From the NCBI GenBank assembly GCA_002331565.1, contig DCZC01000045.1, forward strand, positions 1-10,327: a stretch of DNA of 10,327 nt. Direction: 5' to 3'. This DNA comes from Gemmatimonas sp. UBA2094 (GTDB lineage: Bacteria > Gemmatimonadota > Gemmatimonadetes > Gemmatimonadales > Gemmatimonadaceae). Of the stretch, positions 1-5,740 are shown in pieces. Every line of letters starts with the position of its first letter. The first letter of the stretch is position 1. The notes under the pieces are model-generated. The model saw nothing but the letters and a program-made list of their open reading frames with translations, searched no databases and was not told where the DNA came from. Position numbers and translations under genes: made by a program.

Positions 1-165
1 GTGCTCACGCTGCCGCAGCTCAAGATGCTGCAGGAAGCCCTCGCGCTCGCCGTGTTCGTGCCGTTCGCGGTGCTCTACATGAAGCAGCCGGTGAAGCTCG
101 ATTTTCTGTGGGCCGCCCTGTGCATCATGGGGGCGATGTACTTCATGTTCCGGGGCGCGCATTGA
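1..165 (+). CDS. DMT-superfamily DUF486 membrane protein (3' end only)
   Basis: The first 55 codons form an open frame that ends in TGA and enters from outside the window. The visible 54 residues contain LPQLKMLQEA, a hydrophobic stretch (LALAVFVPFAVLYM), then KQPVKLDFLWAALCIMGAMYFMFRG. That order, with the closing tryptophan/alanine-rich helix and FRG tail, matches the C-terminal half of the small DUF486 family, putative four-helix members of the drug/metabolite transporter superfamily, usually about 110 to 120 residues long. Two transmembrane helices are visible (about residues 13-27 and 34-50 of the fragment). Substrate and role are unknown for the family. The GTG at position 1 is an internal valine codon, not a start. 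The gene converges on the ankyrin gene with a 33-nt gap and no obvious terminator. Family recognition is by memory of the motif pattern. Confidence 0.85.
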   Translation: MLTLPQLKMLQEALALAVFVPFAVLYMKQPVKLDFLWAALCIMGAMYFMFRGAH

Positions 166-198
166 GCCGCTCCTTCGCGTGCCGCCGCGTGCCGCCCG

Positions 199-879
199 TC
201 AGTCCGTCTCGACCCGCTCCTGCATGGCGAGGTGCTCGCCGAGCTCGGTAAATCCCCGGGCGATGGCCAGCGCCGCAGGAGTGGTACCGTCCTCCATGAG
301 GGCCTGCGGATCCGCGCCACGCGCGATGAGCAGGTCGCAGAGCGCGGCGTCACCCCGGGAGGCGGCGAGGTGCAGCGGTGTGACGTTTTGGGCACCACGG
401 GCTTCCACGCCGGCGCCGGCCAGAATGAGGCGGCGTACCACACTGGCCTTGGTGGCGCCGGCCAGCGCCGCGTGGAGCGGCGTGTTGCGCGTGGCGTTGG
501 TGGAGTGGGCGTCGAGCGGCGCACCATGATCGATGAGCAGCGCCACCGCATCGTCCCGTCCGAAGAACGCGGCCAGGTGCAGCGGCGTCCACCCGTCGCT
601 GCTGCGTAGCACGCGCGCGTCATCATCGTTCTCGACTGCCGTCCGCAGGGAGGTAACGTCGCCAAGGGCCGCCGCTTCACAGGCATCGAGGGGCCGGCCG
701 CGCAGCAGCATGGGCACGAGATCGGTCGCGCCCACATAGGCCGCGTGGAGGACCAGCGACTCGCCGCCCGTGGCGCGCATGCCGGCGCGAGTCGGGTCTT
801 CGTCGAGCAGCCGCATCACGGCGAGCTGATCCTTCGCGCGGATGGCGGCGAGCAGCGCCTCGGGGGCAGTGGGGACCAT
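199..879 (-). CDS. Ankyrin-repeat protein, 226 aa
   Basis: This is a stand-alone ankyrin-repeat protein with no signal peptide, membrane helix or enzymatic domain, so it is probably a cytoplasmic protein-binding scaffold with an unknown partner. Three clear repeats are visible: DGWTPLHLAAFFGRDDAVALL (from about 95), NTPLHAALAGATKASVVRRLI (from about 132) and VTPLHLAASRGDAALCDLLI (from about 166). A fourth, weaker one follows at 198-219 (GTTPAALAIARGFTELGEHL). Residues 1-90 look like two or three degenerate repeats, for example SLVLHAAYVGATDLVPMLL at 41-59. The ATG start is supported by AGGA at 887-890 on the minus strand, 7 nt upstream. The gene diverges from the phosphodiesterase with 122 nt between starts and is monocistronic. 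The family call is firm; the function cannot be read from sequence. Confidence 0.9.
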   Translation of the reverse strand: MVPTAPEALLAAIRAKDQLAVMRLLDEDPTRAGMRATGGESLVLHAAYVGATDLVPMLLRGRPLDACEAAALGDVTSLRTAVENDDDARVLRSSDGWTPLHLAAFFGRDDAVALLIDHGAPLDAHSTNATRNTPLHAALAGATKASVVRRLILAGAGVEARGAQNVTPLHLAASRGDAALCDLLIARGADPQALMEDGTTPAALAIARGFTELGEHLAMQERVETD

Positions 880-1001
880 GAACCTATCCTGCGGAGGAAT
901 TGGAGCGGCGTCAACGGGGCCGTGGGATTCGAAATCGTGTCCAGCGCTGTAGTCTCAGGGGCGCCTCGCGATCGTGTCAGGACTTTCCGCCCCGGAGTTC
1001 C
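880..1001. other. Divergent intergenic region (ankyrin gene / phosphodiesterase)
   Basis: These 122 nt separate two divergent start codons and must hold at least one promoter for each gene. On the plus strand GGAG at 994-997 is a short-spaced ribosome-binding site for the phosphodiesterase, 4 nt before its ATG. On the minus strand AGGATAGG (883-890) serves the ankyrin gene. No hexamer pair is good enough to call as a promoter and I see no operator palindrome. Confidence 0.6.
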
Positions 1002-1979
1002 ATGCGCCCCAGCAATCTTCTTGCGGTTCCCCTCCTCGTGCTCGCGTCCTGCGGGCGTCCGGGGCTGGCGCCCATTCCGAGTAATCGGCCCCTCGTCATC
1101 GCGCACCGCGGGGCGAGTGGCCACCGTCCCGAGCATACCGTGGCCGCTTACACGCTGGCCGTGGAGATGGGCGCCGACTTCATCGAGCCCGATCTGGTGA
1201 GTACGAAGGACGGCGTGCTCGTGGCGCGGCACGAGAACGACATCGGGGGGACGACCGACGTGGCGGAGAAGTTTCCCGACCGGAAGGCGCGCAAGGTCAT
1301 CGACGGCGACACGCTCACGGGGTGGTTCACCGAGGACTTCACGCTGGCCGAGCTGCGCACGTTGCGGGCGAAGGAGCGGCTGCCGTTCCGGTCGCATGCG
1401 TACGACGGCCGCTACGCGATTCCCACCTTCGACGAGGTGCTGGCGCTGGCCGACTCGCTGGGCCGGGCCCGCGGCCGAGTGGTGGGCGTCTACCCCGAGA
1501 CGAAACACCCGACCTACCACCGGGCCATCGGACTGCCCCTCGAAGAAAAGCTGCTGGCGACGCTGCAGGCGCGCGGTCTCGATGACCGCAACGCGCCGGT
1601 GTTCATCCAGAGTTTCGAAGACGGCAACCTGCGGACGCTGCGCGCGCAGACGCGCGTGAAGCTCGTGTATCTCACGAGCACGCCGCTCTCGGCGGATCGC
1701 CTGCGCGACCTCGCGACCTTTGTCGACGCCGTCGGAGTGAATCAGCGCCTGGTGGTGGGCGCCGACTCGGCCGCCGCACCCACATCGCTCATCCGTGACG
1801 CGCACGCTGCGGGTCTGGCCGTGCACGTGTGGACGATGCGGTCGGAGCCCGTGTTCCTCGCCAAGCGTTACGGTGGCGACCCCGTGGCGGAAGTGCGCGA
1901 ACTGGTGCGCCTCGGGGCCGACGGCATCTTCGGCGACTTCCCGGACGTGGTGGTGGCGGGAGTAGTGCGGGGGCGCTGA
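1002..1979 (+). CDS. glpQ: Glycerophosphodiester phosphodiesterase, GlpQ type, lipoprotein
   Basis: The predicted reaction is hydrolysis of glycerophosphodiesters (deacylated phospholipids) to sn-glycerol-3-phosphate and an alcohol, outside the inner membrane. The 325-residue product shows the family's catalytic layout: AHRGASG at 34-40 (H35, R36), PEHT at 43-46, E62 and D64 in FIEPDL, H77 in ARHE, E166 and K168 in YPETK, and W277 in HVWTM. The stretch between H77 and E166 holds TDVAEKFPDR and FTLAELRTLRAKER, the insertion typical of periplasmic GlpQ enzymes rather than cytoplasmic UgpQ. ATG 1002 is chosen over upstream starts because it gives a short lipoprotein signal, with hydrophobic residues 6-14 and lipobox LASC at 14-17. 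The residue after Cys17 is Gly, not Asp, which in the E. coli Lol rule would favour the outer membrane. No glycerol-3-phosphate transporter or other glp gene is adjacent. Confidence 0.95.
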   Translation: MRPSNLLAVPLLVLASCGRPGLAPIPSNRPLVIAHRGASGHRPEHTVAAYTLAVEMGADFIEPDLVSTKDGVLVARHENDIGGTTDVAEKFPDRKARKVIDGDTLTGWFTEDFTLAELRTLRAKERLPFRSHAYDGRYAIPTFDEVLALADSLGRARGRVVGVYPETKHPTYHRAIGLPLEEKLLATLQARGLDDRNAPVFIQSFEDGNLRTLRAQTRVKLVYLTSTPLSADRLRDLATFVDAVGVNQRLVVGADSAAAPTSLIRDAHAAGLAVHVWTMRSEPVFLAKRYGGDPVAEVRELVRLGADGIFGDFPDVVVAGVVRGR

Positions 1980-1994
1980 CCGCCGCTACGGCGG
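1980..1994 (+). terminator. GC hairpin directly after the phosphodiesterase stop
   Basis: CCGCCG (1980-1985), loop CTA, CGGCGG (1989-1994) is a perfect 6-bp stem starting one base after the TGA; the A of the stop and T1995 can add a seventh pair. There is no T-tract downstream, so it is not a classical intrinsic terminator. It may be a U-less terminator or a 3'-end stabilising stem. Confidence 0.35.
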
Positions 1995-2134
1995 TACGAC
2001 GCGCGGGACGACGTGCGGTGGACGACGCGTTGGGAACGACGCGCTGGGACCAACGCGCTGGGAACTACACGTTGGGACCTACGTGGCAGGGGCGCGGTGG
2101 ACCACGCGGCTGAACGACGCGGTGGACGACGTAA

Positions 2135-2156
2135 TGCCCAGCCCGTTGGGCGGGCA
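2135..2156. repeat. Small hairpin in the palindrome core
   Basis: TGCCC-A-GCCC, loop GTT, GGGC-GGGCA forms a 9-bp GC stem with one bulged A. It lies immediately inside the left arm of the large palindrome and just before the 12-nt tandem repeats. Confidence 0.6.
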
Positions 2157-2160
2157 CCAC

Positions 2161-2214
2161 ACGCGGGGAACCACGCGGGGAACCACGCGGGGAACCACGC
2201 AGGGAAAAACGCAG
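2161..2214. repeat. 12-nt tandem repeat, ACGCGGGGAACC
   Basis: Three perfect copies of ACGCGGGGAACC occupy 2161-2172, 2173-2184 and 2185-2196. A fourth copy with three changes (ACGCAGGGAAAA) is at 2197-2208, followed by a half copy ending at 2214. The unit resembles the 14-nt units of the flanking arms with the YT dinucleotide removed, so the array probably arose from the same family by slippage. In one frame it encodes a repeated peptide (GNHA), but no credible gene contains it. Confidence 0.9.
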
Positions 2215-2247
2215 CGCCCGGCAACGGCCAAAGGCCGAGCCGGGCGC
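2214..2247. repeat. Perfect 9-bp inverted repeat with inner stem
   Basis: GCGCCCGGC (2214-2222) and GCCGGGCGC (2239-2247) are exact reverse complements. Inside them GGCC-AAA-GGCC (2226-2236) can extend the stem by 4 bp. This is the strongest small hairpin in the gap, and its symmetry would let it act on transcripts from either side. There is no T-tract, so calling it a terminator is inference. Confidence 0.6.
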
Positions 2248-2403
2248 GCGTCGTTCACTGCGTGTTTCAGCCGCGTAGGCCGCGGCGCCTCTCCCACGTT
2301 AGTCCCAACGTGTAGGTCCCAGCGCGTTCTTCCCAACGCGTGGTTCCCAGCGCGTCGTCCACCGCGCGTGGTTCCGCGCGTAGTGGGCCGCCGCACCGTT
2401 GCT

Positions 2404-3372
2404 TCACTCCATCGCGAATTCCTTGTTGAACGCCACGTTGAACTGAAACGTCTTGGCCTTGCTCCGGGTCTCCATCGCGTCGGCGATGCGCTCGAGGCGC
2501 GCGGTGATGCCCATGATCTTGTCCTGCGCCTTCTTGCCCATCTCGCTCAGTCCTTCGACTTTGTCGAGCGCCCAGAACTTGATGAGATCTTCGACGATGC
2601 GGATGTATTCGCGCGGACCGTAAATGCCGGCCCGACGGATCACGTCGGCCATTTCGCGGAAGTGCGGCATGTTCACGCCGGGCATGTCGATGCTCGGCAT
2701 GACCAGACTTGCCGACACCATGGCGTTGTCGGGGTCACGCGCCAGCACGCGCTGGAAGATCTCGCGGTAGAACACGTAGTGCCGGGCTTCTTCCTTGGCG
2801 ACGTTGCTGAGCACGACGCCGATGAGCGGTTCGTACTCGCCTGCCAGCTTTCCCGTGTTCGCGTGGCTCACCTGCGTGGCCCGCTCCTGGAGCGACGTAT
2901 AGACGAACACCCGGTACGGGTCCTTGTCCCACGTCGGTTCGAACCCGGCCTTGAGGTACTCGAACTGCATCCGCTCGAGGACCGGGTTGTCGAGGATCTT
3001 GCTGTCGTGTGCGTAGTCGTGAAGAATCGCGCCGTGCCGGTCCTCCTCGGCGGTCCACAGGTTGTTCCACTTGGCCCAGAACGTGTCGCCGCCCAAGTAC
3101 GTGGCGATCAGGCGGTGGAAGTGGGGCAGCCCCTCTTCGGTGAGCGTGTTGAGCGCCAGCGCCACGCGGGCCGGCATGCTGATGCCGCGCGCGCGTTCCC
3201 GCAGCTGCTTCACGTAGAGATCGGGGTCCGTATCCGGCTCGGGGGCGAGGATGTCGGAGGGGAACCACAGGATCCGCTTGGCTTCGTGCGCCTCCATGAG
3301 CTCTTGGACGTCCTGTTCGAGGTCATTGAGGACTTCGACCTTCGCCAGCGTTTCCTTATCGGGTATGAACAT
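2404..3372 (-). CDS. Soluble acyl-[acyl-carrier-protein] desaturase
   Basis: This 322-residue protein belongs to the soluble di-iron desaturases (plant stearoyl-ACP desaturase, mycobacterial DesA1/DesA2). The family uses O2 and reduced ferredoxin to insert a cis double bond in a fatty acyl chain carried on ACP. Aligned from memory with the castor enzyme, all six iron ligands are present: E79 in LTEEGLP, E110 and H113 in WTAEEDRHG, E163 in YTSLQERAT, and E195 and H198 in KEEARH. Other conserved landmarks are the SHANT segment at 169-173 and KVEGLSEMGKKAQD at 271-284. There is no signal peptide, as expected for a cytoplasmic enzyme. The ATG has AGGA at 3377-3380, 4 nt upstream. It is monocistronic; no ferredoxin or reductase gene lies next to it. 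The position of the double bond cannot be read from sequence. Confidence 0.95.
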   Translation of the reverse strand: MFIPDKETLAKVEVLNDLEQDVQELMEAHEAKRILWFPSDILAPEPDTDPDLYVKQLRERARGISMPARVALALNTLTEEGLPHFHRLIATYLGGDTFWAKWNNLWTAEEDRHGAILHDYAHDSKILDNPVLERMQFEYLKAGFEPTWDKDPYRVFVYTSLQERATQVSHANTGKLAGEYEPLIGVVLSNVAKEEARHYVFYREIFQRVLARDPDNAMVSASLVMPSIDMPGVNMPHFREMADVIRRAGIYGPREYIRIVEDLIKFWALDKVEGLSEMGKKAQDKIMGITARLERIADAMETRSKAKTFQFNVAFNKEFAME

Positions 3373-3716
3373 GCAGTCCTGATGGAGGGCGGGATGTAAC
3401 CCGGAAAGCTACCGGAACACGTCGCGGGGGACCACCGCAGCCGTCGCCGGGCGATGATGCCGCGGCCGTCACCGGAGTCAACGCGCAGTGGCGGCCGAGT
3501 GTTCGCACGAACCGGCCCCAGTACGGCAAACCACTTGGCACGATGACGAATAATATGGTAAAAAATCAACTACTGATCTTATGATGTCTTGTTATTCTTT
3601 CTATACTGCCGCCACAATATGCCTCGGAATTCGCCATACGTCGTCTGTGTGGCCACTGAGGGGTGCACGGCCCCCCCGCGAACGCCAGGTATTCGCCCCG
3701 CGGCTACCTTTCGACC
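3373..3716. other. Divergent 344-bp intergenic region with AT-rich island
   Basis: This gap separates the divergent desaturase and ABC exporter genes. Positions 3541-3600 are about 72 percent A+T (43 of 60 by hand count), in strong contrast to the GC-rich surroundings on both sides, and probably mark a promoter or upstream regulatory region. No long inverted repeat or convincing riboswitch-like structure is visible. A short ORF at 3581-3778 overlaps the exporter start in another frame and resembles nothing I know. Confidence 0.6.
3579..3607 (+). promoter_or_regulatory. Candidate sigma70-type promoter for the ABC exporter
   Basis: TTATGA (3579-3584), a 17-nt spacer and TATACT (3602-3607) match the sigma70 consensus at 3 of 6 and 5 of 6 positions and sit at the edge of the AT-rich island. 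Transcription would start near 3614 and leave a leader of about 100 nt. Consensus preference in this lineage is assumed. Confidence 0.3.
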
Positions 3717-5531
3717 ATGGTTCCTCCAACCGCCGCACCGAAGAAGCCCAAGTACGACAGCAAGCGCGCCTGGGGTGAAGCCCGCGCGCTCATCGTACGG
3801 CACCGTCGCTCCGTGAGCATCGGCCTCGTGCTGATGCTCATCAGCCGAGCCTCGAGTTTCGTCCTGCCGTACAGCACGAAAAAGGTGCTCGACGAAGCGC
3901 TCCCCAACGGGGACCTCCGCCTGCTCGGGTGGATCGCGCTCGCCGGGCTCGTCGCCACCGTGGTGCAATCGATCACGGGGTATGCGCTCTCGCAGGTGGT
4001 CAGCGTCGCCGCCCAGCAGGCCATCGCGCAGCTGCGCGAGGAAGTGCAAGGCCATCTCATCCGGCTGCCGGTGCGCTACTTCGACAGCACGAAGAGCGGC
4101 GTGCTCGTGAGCCGGGTGATGAGCGATCCGGAAGGGATCCGCAATCTCATCGGAACCGGTCTCATTCAGCTGACCGGCGGCATCCTCAGCGCCATCGGTG
4201 CGATGGGCGTGCTGCTCTACCTCAACTGGAAGCTCACGCTCGCCACGGTCCTGCCGCTCGCCTTCTTCGGTGCCGGCATGAGCATCGCGTTCAAGCGCCT
4301 GCGTCCCATCTTCCGCGAGCGCAGCGTCATTCAGGCCGAGGTCACGGGCCGACTCACCGAGACGCTGGGCGGCATCCGCCTGATCAAGGTGTACACCGCC
4401 GAAGCGCGCGAGAAAAAAGTGTTCGGCGACGGTGTGCAGCGCCTCTTCCAGAACATCGCGAAGACCATCACCGGCACTTCGCTTACCGGAACGCTCGGCC
4501 TCGGCGTGGTGGGCGTGATCGGCGTGATCGTGATGTACGTGGGTGGTGGCGACGTGATCCGCGGCAACATGACGCTCGGCAGCCTCATCACCTTCGTGGT
4601 GTTCATCGGCATGGTCACGGCGCCACTCATCTCCATTGCGAGCATCGGGACGCAGATCACCGAGGCGTTCGCGGGCCTCGACCGCATCCGCGAGCTGCGG
4701 GACATGGCCACCGAAGACCAGGAAGACGCCGCGAAGCAGGAGGTACCCACCGTCGTGGGGCACGTACGCTTCGATGACGTGAGCTTCGAGTACGAGGCAG
4801 GCGTTCCGGTGCTCAAGCACGTGAGCTTCGACGCGCCGGCCGGTACCACCACCGCGCTCGTGGGCTCGAGCGGCAGCGGCAAGAGCACCATGATCTCGCT
4901 CATCATGGCCTTTGCGCAGCCGCAACAGGGGCGCATCGTGGTGGACGGTACGCCGGTGAGCGATCTCAAGTTGCGCGACTACCGTCGCCACCTCGGTGTG
5001 GTGATGCAGGACAACTTCCTCTTCGACGGCACGGTGAAGGACAACATCGGCTTCACCAAGCCCGGCGCCAGCGACGAAGAGATCATCGCCGTAGCGAAGA
5101 TCGCGAACGCCCATGACTTCATCATGGGCTTCCCGCAGCAGTACGACACCATCGTAGGCGAGCGTGGCGTGAAACTGTCCGGCGGTCAGCGTCAACGCGT
5201 CGCGATCGCGCGTGCCATCCTCGCCGACCCGCGTGTCCTCATCCTCGACGAAGCCACGTCGAGCCTCGACTCGGAAAGCGAACATCTCATTCAGGAAGGA
5301 TTGCGCCGTCTCCGGGCGGGACGCACGACCTTCGTCATCGCGCACCGCCTCAGCACCATCACCAGCGCCGATCAGATCCTGGTGATGGAGAAGGGCGAAA
5401 TCGTCGAGCGCGGCACGCACCCGCAACTGATCGCCCTCGGCGGGCGGTACCGCGAGCTGTACAACCGGCAGTTCCAGCTGGAACAGGACCAGTTCATCAA
5501 TCCGGGCGAGGAGATCGCGGCTACCGGCTGA
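3717..5531 (+). CDS. ABC exporter, fused membrane and ATPase half-transporter
   Basis: This 604-residue protein is a complete type IV ABC half-exporter that would act as a homodimer or heterodimer in the inner membrane. About six transmembrane helices fall in residues 33-312, with the cytoplasmic-loop motif LTETLGGIRLIKVY near 218-231. The nucleotide-binding domain has every catalytic element: Walker A GSSGSGKST at 383-391, Q-loop Gln431, signature LSGGQ at 487-491, Walker B ILDE with D511 and E512, D-loop SSLD and H-loop His543. It should therefore be an active ATPase. The substrate is not readable; the closest families by look are MsbA/BmrA-like lipid and multidrug exporters. ATG 3717 is preferred over GTG 3663 because the upstream extension is not family-like and the GTG has no spaced ribosome-binding site. 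No Shine-Dalgarno precedes the ATG either. It stands alone, divergent from the desaturase. Confidence 0.95.
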   Translation: MVPPTAAPKKPKYDSKRAWGEARALIVRHRRSVSIGLVLMLISRASSFVLPYSTKKVLDEALPNGDLRLLGWIALAGLVATVVQSITGYALSQVVSVAAQQAIAQLREEVQGHLIRLPVRYFDSTKSGVLVSRVMSDPEGIRNLIGTGLIQLTGGILSAIGAMGVLLYLNWKLTLATVLPLAFFGAGMSIAFKRLRPIFRERSVIQAEVTGRLTETLGGIRLIKVYTAEAREKKVFGDGVQRLFQNIAKTITGTSLTGTLGLGVVGVIGVIVMYVGGGDVIRGNMTLGSLITFVVFIGMVTAPLISIASIGTQITEAFAGLDRIRELRDMATEDQEDAAKQEVPTVVGHVRFDDVSFEYEAGVPVLKHVSFDAPAGTTTALVGSSGSGKSTMISLIMAFAQPQQGRIVVDGTPVSDLKLRDYRRHLGVVMQDNFLFDGTVKDNIGFTKPGASDEEIIAVAKIANAHDFIMGFPQQYDTIVGERGVKLSGGQRQRVAIARAILADPRVLILDEATSSLDSESEHLIQEGLRRLRAGRTTFVIAHRLSTITSADQILVMEKGEIVERGTHPQLIALGGRYRELYNRQFQLEQDQFINPGEEIAATG

Positions 5532-5534
5532 CCC

Positions 5535-5546
5535 CTCAGATCTGAG
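5535..5546. repeat. 12-nt perfect palindrome CTCAGATCTGAG
   Basis: The sequence reads the same on both strands and starts 4 nt after the exporter stop codon. It may be a small stem, an operator-like site or chance; its place at a 3' end argues against an operator. Confidence 0.4.
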
Positions 5547-5577
5547 CGGTCGGCGGGCAGAGTTGAGAGGCTGAGGC

Positions 5578-5696
5578 GGAGAGTTGAGCCCGGATCGCAG
5601 TGAGAGTCGAGTGGGCGAGCAGCAAGAATTGAGGACCCGCCCTCAACTCTCACCGCTAGAACCCTCGTGCTCACTGCGATCCCGGCTCACCTCTCC
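5578..5696. terminator. Long inverted repeat between convergent genes, possible bidirectional terminator
   Basis: Left arm 5578-5604 and right arm 5670-5696 (27 nt each) are reverse complements at 25 of 27 positions. The 65-nt loop carries an inner stem, TTGAGG against CCTCAA, around a short loop at about 5630-5646. AGAGTTGAG occurs at 5559-5567 and 5580-5588, and its exact reverse complement CTCAACTCT is at 5642-5650. Alternative pairings that exclude the long stem are therefore possible. It fills the gap between the ABC exporter and the S9 peptidase, whose transcripts both run into it. There is no T-tract. The repeat is seen directly; a termination role is inference. Confidence 0.6.
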
Positions 5697-5740
5697 CCCT
5701 CGGCCTTTCACCGCTCCGGCGTGCGTCTCGAGTCTCGCAG

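Larger units (their letters stand above)
2003..2377. repeat. Large imperfect palindrome filling a convergent gap
   Basis: Two inverted arms, 2017-2131 and 2249-2363 (115 nt each), match at about 97 of 115 positions by my hand alignment without gaps. The outer 73 nt match at 64 of 73 and the inner 42 at 33 of 42. A further 14 nt on the outside (2003-2016 against 2364-2377) match at 11 of 14. The arms surround a 117-bp core with a 12-nt tandem repeat and two small hairpins. The left arm itself contains about four degenerate 14-nt units, for example cgacgcgttgggaa at 2023-2036, cgacgcgctgggac at 2037-2050, caacgcgctgggaa at 2051-2064 and ctacacgttgggac at 2065-2078. The element lies between the convergent phosphodiesterase and desaturase genes. 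No transposase or target-site duplication is visible. It could be a bidirectional transcription barrier, a non-autonomous mobile element, or a lineage-specific intergenic repeat. Confidence 0.85.

Noticed and set aside
928..955. Promoter-like TTCGAA - 16 nt - TAGTCT before the phosphodiesterase
   Set aside because: Both hexamers are poor matches and the spacing is short; similar pairs occur by chance in this much sequence.
816..1826. A 336-codon minus-strand open frame antisense to the phosphodiesterase
   Set aside because: It is a shadow of the GlpQ-type gene and overlaps the ankyrin start with no family resemblance.
2161..2214. CRISPR-like array
   Set aside because: The 12-nt units are contiguous with no spacers and there are no cas genes, so this is a simple tandem repeat.
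2083..3399. A 438-codon open frame on the plus strand across the repeat element and the desaturase gene
   Set aside because: It is the antisense shadow of the desaturase joined to translated repeats; the minus-strand frame has all family motifs and this one resembles nothing.
3501..3512. Small palindrome GTTCG-CA-CGAAC
   Set aside because: Five-base arms with a 2-nt spacer are expected by chance, and nothing nearby repeats it.
3581..3778. Possible 65-residue small protein in the AT-rich island
   Set aside because: It overlaps the exporter start out of frame, has no Shine-Dalgarno, and its second half is the exporter's coding DNA in a wrong frame.
3579..5426. A 615-codon minus-strand open frame antisense to the ABC exporter
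   Set aside because: Composition is rich in His, Asp, Glu, Ala and Arg, typical of an antisense shadow in high-GC coding DNA; the plus-strand exporter has every ABC motif.
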